64,000 bases of DNA, taken from Leptospira licerasiae serovar Varillal str. VAR 010 (GTDB taxonomy: Bacteria > Spirochaetota > Leptospiria > Leptospirales > Leptospiraceae). The stretch lies in the NCBI RefSeq assembly GCF_000244755.1, contig NZ_AHOO02000005.1:1543501-1607500 (forward strand). Direction: 5' to 3'. Below are positions 16,712 to 28,353 of the stretch, in pieces. The number at the start of each line of letters is the position of its first letter. Positions within the stretch are counted from its first letter, which is position 1. The position numbers and the translations under genes were made by a program. A model generated the notes under the pieces. The model was not told where the DNA came from and searched no databases. It saw only the letters and a list, made by a program, of their open reading frames with translations.

Positions 16712-17665
16712 ATGGAAATCTTCTTGTACGGAGTCCGGGGATCTATTCCTGCCCCCTTATCGAATGAGGAATACAGGGAGAAAGTAATTTCCATATTGAG
16801 GCTTGTCGCCAAGTCCGAGGGAAAAGCGTTCTCTTCTCCCGAAGAATGGTTCGATCAGTTGCCGGAACCTCTGAACTATGTGGTCGGCGGAAATACTACC
16901 TGCGTTCGGATCCTAGGTTCTTCCGGGGTGGAACTGATTGTGGACCTTGGAACCGGAGCAAGAATTTTGGGAGAGGAACTAGTCCGAGATAAATTCGGGC
17001 AAGGAAAGGGAGAAGCTTCCGTATTTTTCACTCATACCCACTGGGATCATATCCATGGGATCCCTTTTTTCAAACCGATGTACATTCCCGGTAATAAATT
17101 TACCTTCTATTCTCCCTTAGAAGATCTTCCGGAAAGATTAAAATACCAACAGGAGCCCAGATTTTTTCCGATCCATTTCGATCATTTCGGTTCAGAAAGA
17201 AATTTCCATAGGCTCCAAAAGGGAGAAGTCCTGGAAATCGGCGGTGTCAAAGTGGAATGGCTTGCCCTTAAACATCCGGGAGGCTCCATCGCCTATAAAT
17301 TCACAGAAAATGGGAAAAGTTTTATTTTTGCCACCGACGCAGAATATAATGGAGAGGATTTTCCCCTCATTCAGGAGCAAAAACCGTTCTTTAAAGGTGC
17401 AGATCTTTTGATTTTGGACGCCCAATACACTCTGGATGAATCTTTTCAAAAATTCGATTGGGGCCATACTTCTTATACTATGGCAGTCAATTGTGCTTCT
17501 TCCTGGGAGATCAAAAAACTGGCTTTGACCCACCATGAACCCGCCTATTCGGACGAAATTTTAGCCATCATCTTGGATGACGCCAGAACCCATGCTGAAA
17601 ATCTTGGAGCTAAGGACCTATCCATTGTACTGGCTAGAGAAGGAATGAAATTCAAACTCGTATGA
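16712..17665 (+). CDS. MBL-fold metallo-hydrolase
   Basis: This 317-residue protein carries the metallo-beta-lactamase fold motifs. [16 protein letters not shown] is the HxHxDH metal site (around residues 107-119). The later metal ligands follow as His in LALKHPGGS, Asp in IFATDAEYN and His in LTHHEP. The N-terminal GVRGSIPAP is typical of the PQQB/phosphorylcholine-type subgroup that often hydrolyses phosphodiesters. It is translationally coupled to the PBP1A gene by a 4-base overlap, which suggests a link with envelope growth. The substrate is not known. TTGACA at 16675 may be a -35 box, but no good -10 box follows. Confidence 0.85.
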   Translation: MEIFLYGVRGSIPAPLSNEEYREKVISILRLVAKSEGKAFSSPEEWFDQLPEPLNYVVGGNTTCVRILGSSGVELIVDLGTGARILGEELVRDKFGQGKGEASVFFTHTHWDHIHGIPFFKPMYIPGNKFTFYSPLEDLPERLKYQQEPRFFPIHFDHFGSERNFHRLQKGEVLEIGGVKVEWLALKHPGGSIAYKFTENGKSFIFATDAEYNGEDFPLIQEQKPFFKGADLLILDAQYTLDESFQKFDWGHTSYTMAVNCASSWEIKKLALTHHEPAYSDEILAIILDDARTHAENLGAKDLSIVLAREGMKFKLV

Positions 17666-20118
17666 ATCTATTTAGCGAAGGAATTCACAGAGCGACAAAA
17701 ACACTTTTGGTCTTAGCCTTGCTGGGCGGTCTGTTTTTCGGATACATTATCGCAGAAGTGGACGAGGGAGGAGAGCTTGCCATCCTTGCTTCGTACCAAC
17801 CGACTACTCCTACTCGTTTGTATGATATCAACGGCGTAGTGTATGCAGAGTTGTATCGCCATAAACAACAACTTCTTAAATACCAAGATATTCCTCCTCA
17901 TGTGGTCCAAGCGTTCCTTTCCGTAGAGGATAATAACTTTTTCAATCACTTTGGGATAGACTTCTCTGCAATCCTTCGCGCAGCGGCAGTCAACGTGATC
18001 TCAGGAAGGATCAAACAGGGTGGTTCCACTCTGACTCAGCAGCTTGCTAAAACCGTTCTGAATAATCGAAAAAAATCCTTTATCCGTAAATTTGTAGAAG
18101 CTCTGTTTACTCTTCAGATAGAACAGGAATATTCTAAAGAAGAAATATTAGAAATTTATTTTAACTTAATATACCTAGGTCATGGGACTACAGGACTTGC
18201 TTCTGCGGCGGATGTGTATTTCCATAAGGATGTTTCGGATCTGGATGTGGCAGAAGCTGCACTTCTTGCAAGACTTCCTAAGGCGCCTGTGGATTATTCT
18301 CCTTATAAAAATCCTGCCGCTTCTAAAAGGGCTCACCTGGAAGTGCTAAAACTTATGGCTTCCCAGGGATTTGTTCCGAACGATAAGGTCCAGACTATCC
18401 ATGACGAATTTTGGGAAAAATACTGGCCCATCGTAATTACTCAGTCCCCTTCTCAATCCACCTGGGGAACCAAGTTGAATAGAGCCCCCCATTTTACCGA
18501 GTTCGTAAGACAGAGGTTGTTAAAAGAATTGGGAGAAGATAGGATCTACAGCGGTGGTCTCAAAATTTACACTACTTTGGATATCCGCAAACAAGAGATC
18601 GCTCAAGACGAACTTCGCAAGGCTCTTAAAAAACACGATGATCTTGTTTCCGGAGTTACCGTAAACTATGCAGGTGGCGCGGATAGAGGTCTTGTTGGAC
18701 TTTATAATTTTCTCGGTTCCTTATTCCCAGTGGCTCCTCCTTTTGTCAGTCGTTTAGATGATAAAGCGAACTTCAGGGTCGCGCTGGAAAAAGAACTGAT
18801 AGATTCCGCAGATGTTTTAAGTTTACTTCTGCCTGCCGATAACGAATCGGCTGCTTTCACTGAATTTCAGAAAAGATCCGCAGTATTCGGTAAAAACCTT
18901 CACGTAGAAGGCGCTGCTATTACGATAGATCATACAAACGGCTATATAGAAACTATGGTCGGAGGTTATGAATTCACTCCTAAAAACCAGTTCAATCGCG
19001 CGGTGCAGGCGAGAAGGCAGACAGGCTCTTCTTTCAAACCTTTTGTATACGGTGCTGCAATCGCCGAACGTATCGTAGGTTCCGGAACCGGGATCATGGA
19101 TGCACCTTTGACCACTTTGACGGAAGAAGGAGAAGGTTGGTCTCCTCAGGATTTTGACGGGGATTTCCAAGGAATGGTCCCTCTGTCCAGAGCACTTTCC
19201 ATGTCCTTAAATATCGTTTCTGTGCAAGTGTTCTTGCGTACAGGTGCGGATGCGGTCATCGATTTTGCTTCTCGCTTAACAAAGGCTGATAAGAGCAGAT
19301 TTATGCCAAGCCCTGCGCTTGCTTTGGGAATTGCGGAGCTATCTCCTTATGAAATGGCGGTGGGATATTCTATCATCGCAAATAAGGGAAGAAATGTGAT
19401 CCCACTTTCTGTTCGGTATGTGATCGATCAGTCGGGAAATGTAATTTATAACGAAGAATTAAAAGTCCGAGAAGAATTGGACAAAGAAGCGGAAGACGGT
19501 TCCATTCAGATCATCAGCGAAGGTACAGCCTACATTCTTCGCAAAATGTTGACCATGGTTGCCATGGGAGGAACTGCAGCAAACGGACTCCATTCTCCTG
19601 ACCAAGGAAATTACAAAGGGATCGCTGCGGGAAAGACCGGATCCACTTCTTCTTTTACAAACGCTTGGTACTGTGGATTCGATCCTAAATTGACCACCGT
19701 CATTTGGCTCGGATTCGATAAGAGTTCTATTTCACTCGGAAGAGGTCAGGCAGCTGGAGTTCTTGCAGTTCCTATTTGGGGAAAAATGTATCGTCGTTTC
19801 TATAACGGTGAGAATTATCCGACTTTTGAGGATGAGCACGGTCTGGATCCACAACCGGAAGAAGTGCAAAGTGGAGGGACCTGCGCGTATAATGGATTGT
19901 CTCCTAAGCCGGGAGTATGTCCTGTAACCCAGAACCTTACCTTAAAGCCGATTACTGTAGCAGGAGTGACAAAAGCTGTCCAGGCAAACCGCCAATGCGA
20001 CGGAGATCGGGACCATCATAAGTCAATAGATTTCAGAGAATTCCTGCAATTGGAATACCAGATCAGTGACGAAGAGATCGGTAAAACGGAACGTAAGTTT
20101 AAACCGCAAGCGGACTAA
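17662..20118 (+). CDS. mrcA: Penicillin-binding protein 1A (bifunctional)
   Basis: This 818-residue inner-membrane protein has one N-terminal helix (about residues 12-30). The GT51 glycosyltransferase domain has Glu89 in [14 protein letters not shown] and [12 protein letters not shown]. The transpeptidase domain has Ser456 in TGSSFKP (SxxK), SLN in SMSLNIVS, and K658-T-G. It polymerises and crosslinks peptidoglycan. Length and order fit class A PBPs. An extended region of about 120 residues sits between the two domains, including acidic sequence around 375-415. Its start overlaps the stop of the preceding metallo-hydrolase by four bases. The C-terminal 70 residues are charged and contain three cysteines. 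Confidence 0.95.
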   Translation: MNLFSEGIHRATKTLLVLALLGGLFFGYIIAEVDEGGELAILASYQPTTPTRLYDINGVVYAELYRHKQQLLKYQDIPPHVVQAFLSVEDNNFFNHFGIDFSAILRAAAVNVISGRIKQGGSTLTQQLAKTVLNNRKKSFIRKFVEALFTLQIEQEYSKEEILEIYFNLIYLGHGTTGLASAADVYFHKDVSDLDVAEAALLARLPKAPVDYSPYKNPAASKRAHLEVLKLMASQGFVPNDKVQTIHDEFWEKYWPIVITQSPSQSTWGTKLNRAPHFTEFVRQRLLKELGEDRIYSGGLKIYTTLDIRKQEIAQDELRKALKKHDDLVSGVTVNYAGGADRGLVGLYNFLGSLFPVAPPFVSRLDDKANFRVALEKELIDSADVLSLLLPADNESAAFTEFQKRSAVFGKNLHVEGAAITIDHTNGYIETMVGGYEFTPKNQFNRAVQARRQTGSSFKPFVYGAAIAERIVGSGTGIMDAPLTTLTEEGEGWSPQDFDGDFQGMVPLSRALSMSLNIVSVQVFLRTGADAVIDFASRLTKADKSRFMPSPALALGIAELSPYEMAVGYSIIANKGRNVIPLSVRYVIDQSGNVIYNEELKVREELDKEAEDGSIQIISEGTAYILRKMLTMVAMGGTAANGLHSPDQGNYKGIAAGKTGSTSSFTNAWYCGFDPKLTTVIWLGFDKSSISLGRGQAAGVLAVPIWGKMYRRFYNGENYPTFEDEHGLDPQPEEVQSGGTCAYNGLSPKPGVCPVTQNLTLKPITVAGVTKAVQANRQCDGDRDHHKSIDFREFLQLEYQISDEEIGKTERKFKPQAD

Positions 20119-20208
20119 AAACTGAGTGCGATTTCGGGAAAATTCATCCAAAACACCGATTTGACAAGAACGGCTTTACAGAATTTTTCCGCTTTCCGAA
20201 AGTGAAAT

Positions 20209-20246
20209 GGAGGCGGTCCCGGAACGGGACGTATACACCGACCTCC
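20209..20246 (+). promoter_or_regulatory. Leader hairpin upstream of sucB
   Basis: GGAGG (20209-20213) pairs with CCTCC (20242-20246) and CGGT (20214-20217) with ACCG (20237-20240), one base bulged. An alternative inner stem GTCCCG/CGGGAC (20216-20221, 20225-20230, loop GAA) is also perfect. The structure ends 11 bases before the sucB start codon, close enough to influence ribosome access. Confidence 0.5.
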
Positions 20247-20257
20247 GTAGGATCAAG

Positions 20258-21508
20258 ATGTCGATAGAGATCAAGGTTCCCGAAATGGGTGAATCCATTA
20301 CGGAAGCAACAATAGCAAACTGGGTAAAAAAAGAAGGCGAACGAGTAGAACAGGACGAGATCCTGGTGGAATTGGAAACCGACAAGGTGACCATGGAGGT
20401 ACCAGCCCCCTCGGCGGGAGTTCTCCAAAAAATTAACAAGAAACCGGGGGAGACGGTCAAGATCAAAGAAGTGATCGGAATCATAGACCCGTCTGCCTCT
20501 GCAAAAAGCACTCCTACTACAAGCACTCCTTCCCCAACAAATACAGCACAAACTAACACGACTAACGCAGCGCAGAATGATACACTTCCTCCTGCAGTTC
20601 GCAAATTGATAGATGATAATGGACTAAATCCTGCTTCTATCTCTGGTTCCGGCAAGAACGGACAGATCACAAAAGAAGACGTGTTAAACGCAATTGCAAA
20701 TAAACAGTCGGCCCCTGCGGCTGCAGTTTCTGCAGCACCAGCAGCAGCCAAGTCTGCTCCTTCTCCTGAAATTCCTAAAGCAGTTCCTGCAGCTTCTCGT
20801 AGTAATCTTCCGAGAGAAAACGTAGTTCCAATGACTAAACTTCGCCAGACGATCGCAAATCGTTTGGTTGCGGCTCAACATAACGCGGCTCTTCTCACTA
20901 CTTTTAATGAAGTGGATATGAGTGCTGTGATGGATCTTCGCGCTAAGTACAAGGACAAGTTCAAAGACGCACATAATATCAATTTAGGATTTATGAGTTT
21001 CTTTACTAAGGCAGTGATCGGAGCTTTAAAATTTGTTCCTGCAATCAACGCAGAAATTCGTGGTACGGATCTGGTTTATAAAAACTATTTCGATATCGGT
21101 GTTGCTGTTGGAGGTCCAAAAGGTCTGGTAGTTCCGATCGTTCGTGACGCTGATCTTTTGAGTTTCGCTCAGGTAGAATCCGAGATCGCTCGCCTTGCGA
21201 ACAAGGTGAAAGATGGAAAAATCGATCTATCCGATATGGAAGGTGGAACATTCACCATTTCCAACGGAGGGATCTACGGTTCCATGATGTCCACTCCTAT
21301 CCTGAACCCACCGCAAAGTGGAATTTTAGGACTTCATAATATCGTAAAACGTGCGGTAGTAGTGAACGATCAGATAGTGATCCGACCTATGATGTATGTT
21401 GCCCTTTCTTATGACCATAGGGTTGTAGACGGAAAAGAAGCGGTAACCTTCCTCGTAAAAGTAAAAGAAGCGATCGAAGATCCGACCCGCCTTCTTTTAG
21501 AAGTCTAA
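20258..21508 (+). CDS. sucB: 2-oxoglutarate dehydrogenase E2, dihydrolipoyl succinyltransferase
   Basis: This 416-residue protein has the ordered domains of an E2. A lipoyl domain (1-75) has the lipoyl-lysine in [10 protein letters not shown] peripheral-subunit-binding domain (about 105-140, [14 protein letters not shown] and [13 protein letters not shown]) follows. Ala/Pro-rich linkers separate the domains, and the C-terminal catalytic core ends with the His of [14 protein letters not shown]. It transfers succinyl groups to CoA in the TCA cycle. I chose ATG 20258 because [13 protein letters not shown] is the family start; a longer frame from 20207 would lack that. It is followed by lpd and sucA, so the complex is made from one operon. 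A hairpin lies in the leader. Confidence 0.96.
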   Translation: MSIEIKVPEMGESITEATIANWVKKEGERVEQDEILVELETDKVTMEVPAPSAGVLQKINKKPGETVKIKEVIGIIDPSASAKSTPTTSTPSPTNTAQTNTTNAAQNDTLPPAVRKLIDDNGLNPASISGSGKNGQITKEDVLNAIANKQSAPAAAVSAAPAAAKSAPSPEIPKAVPAASRSNLPRENVVPMTKLRQTIANRLVAAQHNAALLTTFNEVDMSAVMDLRAKYKDKFKDAHNINLGFMSFFTKAVIGALKFVPAINAEIRGTDLVYKNYFDIGVAVGGPKGLVVPIVRDADLLSFAQVESEIARLANKVKDGKIDLSDMEGGTFTISNGGIYGSMMSTPILNPPQSGILGLHNIVKRAVVVNDQIVIRPMMYVALSYDHRVVDGKEAVTFLVKVKEAIEDPTRLLLEV

Positions 21509-21523
21509 GGAATAGAAGGAATC

Positions 21524-22927
21524 ATGGCGGAACAATACGACGTATTAGTAATCGGATCCGGACCCGGAGGTTATGTGGGTGCGATCCGAGCGGCTCAACT
21601 CGGGCTCAAGACCGGGATCATCGAAAAAAGAAAAACCTTGGGCGGGACCTGCTTGAACGTGGGCTGTATCCCCTCCAAGGCGCTTTTGGATTCTTCTGAA
21701 GAATATCATAAAGTATTACATAAGACTGATGTCCATGGGATCGGAGTAGGTAAAGTCACTCTGGACCTAAACAAACTCATGGAGCGCAAGAACACGATCG
21801 TCAAAGAAGTTACAGACGGTGTGGACTACTTGATGAAAAAGAACAAGATCACTCGTTATGAGGGTTTTGGAAAATTGCTCGGAGGCGGCCAGGTAGAAGT
21901 CGCTTCTCCTGATGGCAAAAAAGAAGTTTTAAGCGCGAAACATATCGTTCTGGCAACAGGTTCTGTTCCAATCGATATTCCTAGCCTTCCTGTGGACGGA
22001 AAGACGATCATCACTTCCGATCATGCTATCGATCTAAGATCAGTTCCTAAAAAACTGGTAGTGATCGGAGCGGGAGTCATCGGCTTGGAACTCGGTTCCG
22101 TATGGGGAAGACTAGGTGCGGAAGTCACAGTGGTGGAACTCCTACCGGGACTTCTACCTACGGTGGACCGATCTTTCGGTAGTTTATTGCAAAGAAGTTT
22201 AGAGTCCCAAGGTTTTAATTTCTTATTTGAACATAAGGTATTAGGCGCTACTGCTTCCAAATCTGGTGCTAAAGTAAAGATTGCAGCACCTGATGGAAAA
22301 GAATCCGAACTAGATGCGGACGTTGTGCTTGTTGCGGTAGGCCGCAGACCTTTCATCGAAGGGATCGGATTAGAAACAGCAGGGGTCCAATTAACGGAAA
22401 GAAAAAGGATTAAGGTAGATCCTCATTTCCAAACTAGCGCACCAGGTATCTACGCAATTGGAGACGTGATTGACGGACCTATGCTTGCTCATAAGGCGGA
22501 AGAAGAAGGTGTTGCACTTGCGGAATTACTCGCGGGTCAATCCGGACACGTTAATTATGCTGCGGTTCCAAGCATTATCTATACTTGGCCTGAAATGGCT
22601 TGGGTTGGAAAAGGTGAAGAAGAACTTAAGAGCGCCGGTGTAGAATACAAAGTTGGTAAGTCATTATTCAAGCCCAATGCGAGAGCTAAGGCTATGAACG
22701 AAGCGGAAGGCCAAGTCAAAATTTTAGCGGATAAAAAAACGGATAAGGTATTGGGAGCGTTTGTGTTCGGGCCTAGGGCTTCGGATATGATCGCTGAACT
22801 TGCAGTTGCGGTAGAGTTCGGCGCTTCTTCGGAAGATATAGCCCGTTCTTTCCACGCACATCCTACATTGTCCGAAGTCGTAAAAGAGGCCGCCATGGCC
22901 GTAGACAAGTGGGCAATTCACGCTTAG
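21524..22927 (+). CDS. lpdA: Dihydrolipoyl dehydrogenase (E3)
   Basis: This 467-residue flavoprotein reoxidises the lipoyl groups of the 2-oxo acid dehydrogenase complex with NAD. Visible motifs are the FAD-binding [10 protein letters not shown] (11-20), the redox-active pair in [13 protein letters not shown] (Cys43, Cys48), the NAD-binding [24 protein letters not shown] for FAD, and the C-terminal [12 protein letters not shown] with the catalytic His-Glu. Length is normal. It lies between sucB and sucA (15 and 13 base gaps), so E1, E2 and E3 are co-expressed. Confidence 0.97.
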   Translation: MAEQYDVLVIGSGPGGYVGAIRAAQLGLKTGIIEKRKTLGGTCLNVGCIPSKALLDSSEEYHKVLHKTDVHGIGVGKVTLDLNKLMERKNTIVKEVTDGVDYLMKKNKITRYEGFGKLLGGGQVEVASPDGKKEVLSAKHIVLATGSVPIDIPSLPVDGKTIITSDHAIDLRSVPKKLVVIGAGVIGLELGSVWGRLGAEVTVVELLPGLLPTVDRSFGSLLQRSLESQGFNFLFEHKVLGATASKSGAKVKIAAPDGKESELDADVVLVAVGRRPFIEGIGLETAGVQLTERKRIKVDPHFQTSAPGIYAIGDVIDGPMLAHKAEEEGVALAELLAGQSGHVNYAAVPSIIYTWPEMAWVGKGEEELKSAGVEYKVGKSLFKPNARAKAMNEAEGQVKILADKKTDKVLGAFVFGPRASDMIAELAVAVEFGASSEDIARSFHAHPTLSEVVKEAAMAVDKWAIHA

Positions 22928-22940
22928 GGGAGATCCGATC

Positions 22941-25718
22941 ATGAAAATCGAACAATTGATGGCATTATACGGAGAGAACGGAGCATTACTCGAAGAACTC
23001 TACGAAAAGTTTAAGAAGGATCCGAACTCTCTAGACAAAGAATGGTCTCTGTTCTTTCAAGAAGTAGAGACTAACGGAGTATATCCTCAGAACGGTTCCA
23101 ACGGAAACGGGAATGGTAACGGAAAGCCGGCAGTTGCCACTTCTTTTACCGATGCACAAGCAGGGTCCATCCGAGAGATGGGGATTATCAACCTGTTGAA
23201 CGCTTATCGCAGACAGGGACATTTAGCTGCAAATGTGGATCCTCTTGGGATCTCTCAGCCGAACCGCAAGTTCATCGAATCCAAATTGGGAAATCTAACT
23301 GCTGCGGATCTGGATACGGTAGTCGACACACAGAATCCTTCTCTCGGTCGCGCAAAACTGAAAGATGTTATAGCTTGGTTTGAAAAAGCTTACTGTAGTA
23401 CCGTAGGTTACGAACAATATTATCTAGTGAACGACGAAGAAAGAGAATGGCTCCAGAATCAAATCGAATCTGCAGAATATCACGCTCCTCTTCCTAAAAG
23501 TACACGCCTGAGACTGTTCGAAAAATTATTCCAAGCGGATCATTTGGAAACATTCTTAGCTAAAAAATACGTGGGTAAAAAACGTTTCTCCTTGGAAGGA
23601 GGAGAAAGTATGATCCCTATGCTAGACACGATCATAGAAGAAGCCGGACGTTTTAAAATGGACGGACTAGTGATCGGTATGGCGCATAGAGGACGTTTGA
23701 ACGTACTCGTAAATGTGATCGAAAAACCTGCTTCTCTAGTATTCGCTGAATTCGAAGAGAAGGCGGATGCAAGCGCTCAAAATTATGCGGACGTTAAGTA
23801 TCACTTAGGATATTCTAATAGCAAAATGACTTCGAGCGGAAAGGAAGTAAAACTTTCTCTCGCATTCAACCCAAGTCACTTGGAAGCAGTAAACCCTGTT
23901 GTTACCGGTTCTGTTCGTGCTCGCCAAGAACAGTATGGAGATGCGGATCGTTCTAAATTTATGCCGATCACCATCCATGGGGATGCGGCGTTCGCAGGTC
24001 AGGGTGTGGTGGCAGAAACCATCAACCTGATGAACCTGGACGGTTATACTACTGGCGGGACTTTTCATATAGTGATCAATAACCAGATCGGATTCACTAC
24101 TTTGCCGAACGAATCTAGATCCACGTTATATGCAACAGACTTGGCAAAAGGTTACCAAATCCCGATCGTTCACGTAAACGGAGACGATCCGGAAGCGGTA
24201 TACCGAGTGACCAAACTCGGAATGGAATACCGCCAAAAGTTCAAAAAAGACTTTATCATAGATTTGATCTGTTACCGCAGATTAGGTCATAACGAAACGG
24301 ATGAGCCTGCATTCACTCAGCCTAAGATGTATTCTATCATCAAAAATCATCTTCCTACCGCTCAGCTATATGAGAAAAAGTTGATAAATGACGGAGACAT
24401 CACCGGAGAAGAGTTGGATTTCATTAAGAACGGCTCCGCTCAAGGTTTGGAAGATTCTTTTCAAAGAGCGAAAGAACAAGATATCAAGATGAAAGTGGAT
24501 ACTATGCAAGGTGTTTGGGCAAAATATTCCAAAGAACCTTTGGATAGCGGTACTGCTACTTCTTTACTTGCGGAACAAATCGATCGTATCGTAAAAGCGA
24601 TCACTACCGTTCCGGAAGGTTTCACTCCGAACCCTAAACTAGTAAAACTTCTACAAAGCCGTAAGGAAATGGCGGAAGGAAAAGTTTCTCTGGATTATGG
24701 GATGGCGGAAGCTCTTTCTTTCGGTTCCATTTTAGAAAACGGATTTAGAGTTCGTCTTTCCGGTCAGGATAGCCAGCGTGGAACGTTCTCTCATAGACAT
24801 GCAGTGTTGGTAGATATTAACACCGGAGAGAAATACGTAGGTCTGAATCATATCTCCGAAAAACAAGCCAAGGCGGAGGTTGTGAACTCCTCCTTGTCCG
24901 AATTTTCCGTTTTAGGTTTTGAATACGGTTATTCTCTTTCCGACCCGAGCGCGTTAGTTCTTTGGGAAGCTCAGTTCGGTGACTTTGCAAATAATACGCA
25001 GGTGATCTTCGACCAATTCCTTTCCAGCTCCGAAGTGAAATGGCAAAGGATGTCCGGTCTTGTGGTCCTTCTCCCTCACGGATATGAAGGACAAGGACCT
25101 GAACATAGTTCCGGTAGGATAGAAAGATTCCTGCAACTATGCGCGGACAATAATATGCAAGTAGCAAACTGTACGAATGCTGCTCAGTATTTCCATTTGC
25201 TTCGTAGACAAATTTTGCGTAATTTCCGTAAACCTCTGATCATTTTCACCCCTAAGTCTTTGTTACGTTTCCCTGGAGCACTTTCTCCTATAGACGATCT
25301 ATTAAAAGGTGCGTTTAGAGAAGTTCTTCCGGACCAAGCCGAGATCAAAGCGGATAAAGTGGAGAAGGTAGTATTCAGCTTCGGAAAAGTATATTATGAT
25401 CTTCTAAAATATAGAGAAGAAAATAAGGTGCAAAACACCGCTCTGATCCGAGTAGAACAGGTATATCCTTTCCCTGCGAAAGAGATCCAAGAAGTACTTA
25501 AAACTTACAAAAACGCTAAAACTTTTGTTTGGTGCCAAGAAGAGCCTAAGAACCAAGGCGCTTGGACATTTGTAAGGGATAGATTCGAAGATCTTCTTCC
25601 TAACGGAACAAAACTCAAGTATGCAGGAAGAAAAGAATCCGCAAGCCCTGCTGCCGGACATATGAAAGTCCATACAAAAGAGCAGGAGCAACTAGTTTCA
25701 GACGCTTACTCGATCTGA
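22941..25718 (+). CDS. sucA: 2-oxoglutarate dehydrogenase E1 component
   Basis: This 925-residue thiamine-diphosphate enzyme decarboxylates 2-oxoglutarate. The N-terminus has the E2-binding signature DKEWSLFFQ and then an Asn/Gly-rich linker at about residues 50-62. The core has [17 protein letters not shown], the ThDP motif region [15 protein letters not shown] to [20 protein letters not shown], and the pyrimidine-domain [15 protein letters not shown]. The C-terminal [11 protein letters not shown] and PAAGHMKVH complete it. It completes the ODH set with sucB and lpd. The order E2-E3-E1 differs from the common sucAB arrangement. Confidence 0.96.
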   Translation: MKIEQLMALYGENGALLEELYEKFKKDPNSLDKEWSLFFQEVETNGVYPQNGSNGNGNGNGKPAVATSFTDAQAGSIREMGIINLLNAYRRQGHLAANVDPLGISQPNRKFIESKLGNLTAADLDTVVDTQNPSLGRAKLKDVIAWFEKAYCSTVGYEQYYLVNDEEREWLQNQIESAEYHAPLPKSTRLRLFEKLFQADHLETFLAKKYVGKKRFSLEGGESMIPMLDTIIEEAGRFKMDGLVIGMAHRGRLNVLVNVIEKPASLVFAEFEEKADASAQNYADVKYHLGYSNSKMTSSGKEVKLSLAFNPSHLEAVNPVVTGSVRARQEQYGDADRSKFMPITIHGDAAFAGQGVVAETINLMNLDGYTTGGTFHIVINNQIGFTTLPNESRSTLYATDLAKGYQIPIVHVNGDDPEAVYRVTKLGMEYRQKFKKDFIIDLICYRRLGHNETDEPAFTQPKMYSIIKNHLPTAQLYEKKLINDGDITGEELDFIKNGSAQGLEDSFQRAKEQDIKMKVDTMQGVWAKYSKEPLDSGTATSLLAEQIDRIVKAITTVPEGFTPNPKLVKLLQSRKEMAEGKVSLDYGMAEALSFGSILENGFRVRLSGQDSQRGTFSHRHAVLVDINTGEKYVGLNHISEKQAKAEVVNSSLSEFSVLGFEYGYSLSDPSALVLWEAQFGDFANNTQVIFDQFLSSSEVKWQRMSGLVVLLPHGYEGQGPEHSSGRIERFLQLCADNNMQVANCTNAAQYFHLLRRQILRNFRKPLIIFTPKSLLRFPGALSPIDDLLKGAFREVLPDQAEIKADKVEKVVFSFGKVYYDLLKYREENKVQNTALIRVEQVYPFPAKEIQEVLKTYKNAKTFVWCQEEPKNQGAWTFVRDRFEDLLPNGTKLKYAGRKESASPAAGHMKVHTKEQEQLVSDAYSI

Positions 25719-25725
25719 AATTTAG

Positions 25726-26133
25726 GTGTCAAATAATAACGTGGGAGAACCTGTCCTATTAGCATTAGTCTTTGCGGACCGGGTCATCTCGGAAGACAAC
25801 GGGAAAAAAGGTATCATAGGGACTTTTACAAAGTTCTTTACCGGACAGTTTCCCGTAGTCTTTCCTCCCTGGGGAATATACGTATGTGTCACGAATCTTT
25901 CCCCAGGTGACCATGAATTTTCTTTAGAATTAGAACATGCAGATTCAGGTGAAAAAGTAATAGGGGTCGGAGGAAATATCCGCGTCAATAACGGCTCCGA
26001 ACCTGTGGAAATCGGGATCCCGATCCCTCATGCGGTCTTTCCTAAAGAAGGAAGGTATATTTTACTTTTTAAAGTAGGAAAAGAGATCGTGGGAAGTCGT
26101 CCTCTTTGGGTAGATAAACTAAATCCAGCCTAA
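25726..26133 (+). CDS. Conserved small beta-rich protein of the DUF6941 type
   Basis: This 135-residue soluble protein begins at GTG 25726, only seven bases after the sucA stop, and has no membrane segment. It consists of beta-strand-like blocks ending in PEGRYILLFKVGKEIVGSRPLW (residues 112-132), with conserved-looking VLLALVFADRV and PPWGIYVCVTNLSPG. The pattern resembles DUF6941-type proteins with an immunoglobulin-like fold, which I know only as hypothetical. The tight spacing suggests co-transcription with the ODH genes, although no functional link is visible. A weak hairpin (TTTAG/CTAAA) follows. Confidence 0.6.
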   Translation: MSNNNVGEPVLLALVFADRVISEDNGKKGIIGTFTKFFTGQFPVVFPPWGIYVCVTNLSPGDHEFSLELEHADSGEKVIGVGGNIRVNNGSEPVEIGIPIPHAVFPKEGRYILLFKVGKEIVGSRPLWVDKLNPA

Positions 26134-26366
26134 TCCTGTCTTTTAGAAATTCCTAAACTTCTTACCGAGTCCTTCGTTTTCTTGTACGAACTAAAAATAA
26201 ATTCTTTCCAATATTAATCTACGCTTGCTTTGCAAAATTTTTCAAAGTATTCTTCCTATCTCTAATATACGAATTTGTTATAGTCCGTTCCATGATATAG
26301 ATTATTAATTAGTATCCGGTTGCGGGCTCCGAGAGTCTGGACCTCTGGGACAGGCTCTTATATACT

Positions 26367-27914
26367 ATGGCCACGCCTACAGAAAAAGACATCACATTAG
26401 ATAAGGCCCTTAAGGATGCAAAACTGATCGAGGCCAAGTTTAAAGGACTTCTGGAATCTTTACCCGATTCTATCGTAATGGTAAACGATTCTGGAAGTAT
26501 CGTTTTTGTGAACGAACAAGCCCTTAAAATGTTCGACTACAAGCTAAACGAACTTTTGGGACAACCTATCGAGATACTTCTTCCTGATAGGTTCAGAAAA
26601 AACCATATTTCTCATCGTGATAAATATTTCACCCAACCTAGGACAAGATCCATGGGAGTAGGTTCGGAACTTTTTGGTAGGAAGTCCAACGGAGCTGAAT
26701 TCCCTGTAGAGATCAGTTTAAGTCCTTATCACACAGAGGACACAACATTAGTACTGAGCGCCATTCGAGATATTCGAGAAAGGATCAAAGCAGAAGCAAA
26801 GTTTAGAGGTCTTTTAGAATCCGCACCCGATGCAGTTGTGATAGTAAATCGTGAAGGGAATATAGTTTTGATCAATTCCCAGGCGGAGAAGTTATTCGGA
26901 TATCCTAGAGAAGAATTACTACATAAGCCCGTGGAGGTCTTAATACCGGAAAGGTTCAGATCCAATCATACCGGGAATAGGATCGGTTTTTTCAAAGACC
27001 CGAAGGTAAGGGGAATGGGAAGCGGATTGGAATTGTACGGACTTAAGAAAAACGGATTGGAATTCCCTGTCGAGATCAGTCTGAGTCCGTTGGAAACGGA
27101 AGAAGGGATGTTGGTTTCCAGTTCGATTCGCGATATCACCGAAAGAAAACAACAAGAGGAATTTAGAAGAGCCGCATTAGAAGAACAAAACGAAAGAATG
27201 AAAGAGACAGCCAGATTAAAAAGCGAATTCCTAGCAAACATGTCCCATGAGTTAAGGACTCCTTTGAACGGTATCATCGGTTTTTCAGAATTACTATCCG
27301 ATGAAAGACCAGGGCCCTTGAACGGAAAGCAGAAAGAATACTTAACAGATATATTAAATAGTGCCAACCATCTTTTAAAATTGATCAATGACGTTTTGGA
27401 TCTTGCCAAGGTGGAATCAGGGAAGATGGAATTATTTTTGGAAACATTTTCCTTATCTACTGCGATCAAAGAAGTTTCTTCTATCATTCGTCCATTATTA
27501 GGAAAGAAGAAGATCAATTTTTTTATAAAAGTAGAAGATTCTATAGATGAGGTAATATTGGATCCTCAAAAGATAAAACAGATCTTGTACAATCTTTTGT
27601 CCAATGCTGTGAAGTTCAGTCATGAAAGTGGAAACATCAGAGTGAATATGGAAGCCGGAAGCAACGATAGCATCCGGATGAGATTCGAAGACGACGGGAT
27701 TGGTATAGGAGAAAAGGACCTCACTAGGATTTTCGAGGAATTCCAGCAAATAGATAGCGGCGCTAATAGACAATTCCAGGGAACAGGGTTAGGGCTTGCA
27801 TTGACAAAAAGGATCGTGGAATTGATGAACGGGACAATAACCGTAGAAAGTGAGTTGGGCAAAGGATCGGTTTTCACTATAATATTACCTAGAAAAATCT
27901 CGAACGGTAAATAA
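26367..27914 (+). CDS. PAS-PAS sensor histidine kinase
   Basis: This 515-residue protein has no membrane segment. Two PAS domains (about 22-140 and 143-262) are near duplicates of each other: both begin GLLES and share LFG(R/K)K and [11 protein letters not shown] HisKA domain with His294 in [15 protein letters not shown] follows, then a HATPase domain with the N box ([10 protein letters not shown]), DDGIGIGE and GTGLGLAL. It should autophosphorylate and pass phosphate to receivers, probably the single-domain receiver four bases downstream. A soluble kinase with tandem PAS domains usually senses redox or small ligands, but the ligand is unknown. Confidence 0.9.
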   Translation: MATPTEKDITLDKALKDAKLIEAKFKGLLESLPDSIVMVNDSGSIVFVNEQALKMFDYKLNELLGQPIEILLPDRFRKNHISHRDKYFTQPRTRSMGVGSELFGRKSNGAEFPVEISLSPYHTEDTTLVLSAIRDIRERIKAEAKFRGLLESAPDAVVIVNREGNIVLINSQAEKLFGYPREELLHKPVEVLIPERFRSNHTGNRIGFFKDPKVRGMGSGLELYGLKKNGLEFPVEISLSPLETEEGMLVSSSIRDITERKQQEEFRRAALEEQNERMKETARLKSEFLANMSHELRTPLNGIIGFSELLSDERPGPLNGKQKEYLTDILNSANHLLKLINDVLDLAKVESGKMELFLETFSLSTAIKEVSSIIRPLLGKKKINFFIKVEDSIDEVILDPQKIKQILYNLLSNAVKFSHESGNIRVNMEAGSNDSIRMRFEDDGIGIGEKDLTRIFEEFQQIDSGANRQFQGTGLGLALTKRIVELMNGTITVESELGKGSVFTIILPRKISNGK

Positions 27915-27917
27915 GAT

Positions 27918-28295
27918 ATGCCTCCTAAGGTTTTGGTAGTAGATGATAATATCGTAAATCTTAAATTGATCTGCGAATTATTAGAGTTAGACGAATATGA
28001 AGTTTTAAAAGCCGGAAATGCGGAGGAAGCGCTTCAGGTTATAGAGAATTTTCCTTTAGATCTGATCCTAATGGATATAGAATTACCCGGAGTTGACGGA
28101 CTTACTCTTACTAGACAATTAAAAGAAAAGGAGAATACCAAAAATATACCTATTATAGCGGTTACCGCTTTTGCGATGAAAGGGGATGCGCAGAAGGCAT
28201 ACGGAGCTGGTTGCGACGGTTATATTACAAAGCCGATCGATACCAGGAAATTTACGGAGCAAATTAACGGTTTTATTAAGGGATTGAATCCATGA
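27918..28295 (+). CDS. Single-domain response regulator
   Basis: This 125-residue protein is a bare receiver. The acidic pocket is DD at 9-10, the phospho-acceptor is Asp53 in ILMDIELP, the switch Thr is in IIAVTAFA, and the Lys is in YITKPID. No output domain is attached, so it either shuttles phosphate to another protein or acts by direct contact. It starts three bases after the PAS-PAS kinase and 58 bases before the next hybrid kinase, so all three likely form one phosphorelay unit. The sequence resembles DivK/CpdR-type receivers. Confidence 0.9.
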   Translation: MPPKVLVVDDNIVNLKLICELLELDEYEVLKAGNAEEALQVIENFPLDLILMDIELPGVDGLTLTRQLKEKENTKNIPIIAVTAFAMKGDAQKAYGAGCDGYITKPIDTRKFTEQINGFIKGLNP

Positions 28296-28353
28296 TCCAA
28301 GAGTTTTTTTTCGTCCCTTATGAATACAGAGTCCTATTCCGGGCTTAAATTTT

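Noticed and set aside
16615..16812. N-terminal extension of the rhomboid-like protein
   Set aside because: It overlaps the divergent metallo-hydrolase start and promoter and contains no conserved sequence; ATG 16614 fits the family.
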